This document shows positions 63,080 through 64,000 of a stretch of 64,000 nt of DNA, one piece after another. Under the pieces are notes generated by a model, which was not told the origin of the DNA, made no database searches, and was given only the letters and a program-made list of their open reading frames with translations. How positions within the stretch are numbered: position 1 is the stretch's first letter; the number at the start of each line of letters is the position of its first letter. A program made the position numbers and the translations under genes. This DNA comes from Piromyces finnis (Eukaryota > Neocallimastigomycota > Neocallimastigomycetes > Neocallimastigales > Neocallimastigaceae), in assembly GCA_002104945.1 (NCBI GenBank), contig MCFH01000029.1:536001-600000 (forward strand), read 5' to 3'.

Positions 63080-63896
63080 TTAACCTAATTCAAAAATTTT
63101 AACACGACCTTCACTATTAGCAGCAATAAAGATATTTTCAGATGTTTTTTTGAATGAAAGACTACTAATAAATTGATTATTATCAGAATAATCACGTTCA
63201 CCACCAGTGACATTATTTGCCATATTTCCGAAATTTTGAACAATGGTTGGTCTTTCAAATTCCGAATAATATACAAAAATTTCATTAGTTTCACTACCAC
63301 ATAAAATAAAGTCACCATCTTTATTAATGCTTAATCCTGCAAAGTTTCTTTCATTAGTATGACCTGAATATGTTCTAACTAATTGAATCTTATTATTAGA
63401 ATTATTATTTCCATAATTATTCATATTTAATGCATATGGATTAATAGACCAAAGTTTTAAGGAATTGTCTGTCGAACTGATATATTAAAAAAAAAAAAAA
63501 AAAAGAGTAAAAAATATATGGAAATATAGAATAAGTATGATTGTAGATAATGTATATATATCATTTTTATATTTCAATAGAATAACTTACGCTGATACAA
63601 ATTCATATCTATTTCTAAATTTTACATAAGAGATTGCTTTTTTGTGACCTCGTATACATTCCCATGCTTTTTTAGCATTTCTAATATCATAATAATAAAT
63701 ATTATGATCTAATTTATTTTATACAATATTATTAAATATTTATTTATATTTAATTAATATTCTAATATTTAATATTTACCTGCTGAACCAAATGCCATTT
63801 CATATTCATTATATGGATTAAATGCTACTGAACAAATATTGACTCGGCTATCAATTGTTAATGTAGAATAAGGAACATTTTCATTCCAAATTTTAA
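63080..63896 (-). CDS. COP1: COP1-like WD40 protein, C-terminal exons only (gene continues past the window)
   Basis: Three exons (63896-63780, 63708-63591, 63476-63080) encode about 210 residues of a WD40 propeller; the sequence from 63897 to 64000 looks like intron, so the 5' part lies outside. The path VKIWNENVPY, RVNICSVAFNPYNEYEMAFGSADHNIYYYDIRN, KKAISYVKFRNRYEFVSASTDNSLKLW, HTNERNFAGLSI, ILCGSETNEIFVYYSEF and NIFIAANSEGRVKIFEL tracks the last four blades of human/plant COP1 closely. COP1 is a RING-coiled-coil-WD40 E3 ubiquitin ligase that recruits substrates through this propeller. RING and coiled coil cannot be seen here, so an SPA-type kinase-WD40 protein is not excluded. Blade 6-7 has an Asn-rich insertion (YGNNNSNNK). 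Confidence 0.78.
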
Positions 63897-64000
63897 CTTT
63901 ATTTTTTAACAAATATTTATTTACATATTTATTTTTAAATATATATGTATTTTGAAATTTAATTAGGAATTGAATTTTTTGAAATTGAAATTTAATATGT

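Overview
This window is nuclear DNA of an anaerobic gut fungus (Neocallimastigomycota). Three things point there: extreme A+T richness with long homopolymer A/T runs between genes; a secreted cellulase carrying three fungal dockerins and a CBM1 (49139-51147); and genes for a motile flagellum (calaxin, IFT52), which most other fungi have lost. Genes are compact and rich in short GT-AG introns. I joined exons by hand; the joins are supported by reading-frame continuity and by recognisable family motifs running across splice sites.

Layout. 834-2458 (+) calaxin-like EF-hand protein. 3771-4790 (+) intronless bacterial-type aromatic acid exporter family protein, a transfer candidate. 4791-10868 long AT-rich gap with two small tandem repeats. 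10869-13420 (+) forkhead transcription factor. 14742-20660 complete Ty1/copia retrotransposon on the minus strand: identical 270-bp LTRs, inserted in an (AAT)n tract, coding region split by a one-frame shift at an A9 run, primer-binding site matching the anticodon arm of tRNA-Lys(CUU). 21901-22540 (+) PP1 inhibitor YPI1/PPP1R11. 23558-26211 (-) Rpd3/HDAC1-type deacetylase. 26212-31489 gap holding a GC-elevated island with a tRNA-like promoter signature and a decayed ORF. 31490-33595 (+) copine. 34423-36649 (-) Cdc6. 38693-39611 (+) NOPCHAP1/DUF4598 protein. 40177-42520 (+) HTATSF1/Cus2 splicing factor. 43096-47945 (-) eleven-exon receptor-like protein: beta-helix ectodomain, Cys-rich EGF-like module and seven-helix class C GPCR-like domain. 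49139-51147 (-) GH45-dockerin x3-CBM1 cellulase. 54136-57364 (-) IFT52. 58907-61495 (-) FAD-dependent DAO-family oxidoreductase. 63080-63896 (-) last exons of a COP1-like WD40 protein running off the window end.

The genes do not form an operon. They cover zoospore motility (calaxin, IFT52), plant cell wall attack (GH45 with dockerins), surface sensing (the receptor), cell cycle and phosphatase control (Cdc6, YPI1), chromatin and transcription (HDAC, forkhead), RNA biogenesis (NOPCHAP1, HTATSF1), membrane/calcium biology (copine) and ubiquitin signalling (COP1-like). The items most worth a second look are the split retrotransposon with an apparent half-tRNA-Lys primer, the receptor, the mixed dockerin/CBM1 cellulase, the bacterial-type exporter, and two unexplained GC-elevated islands.
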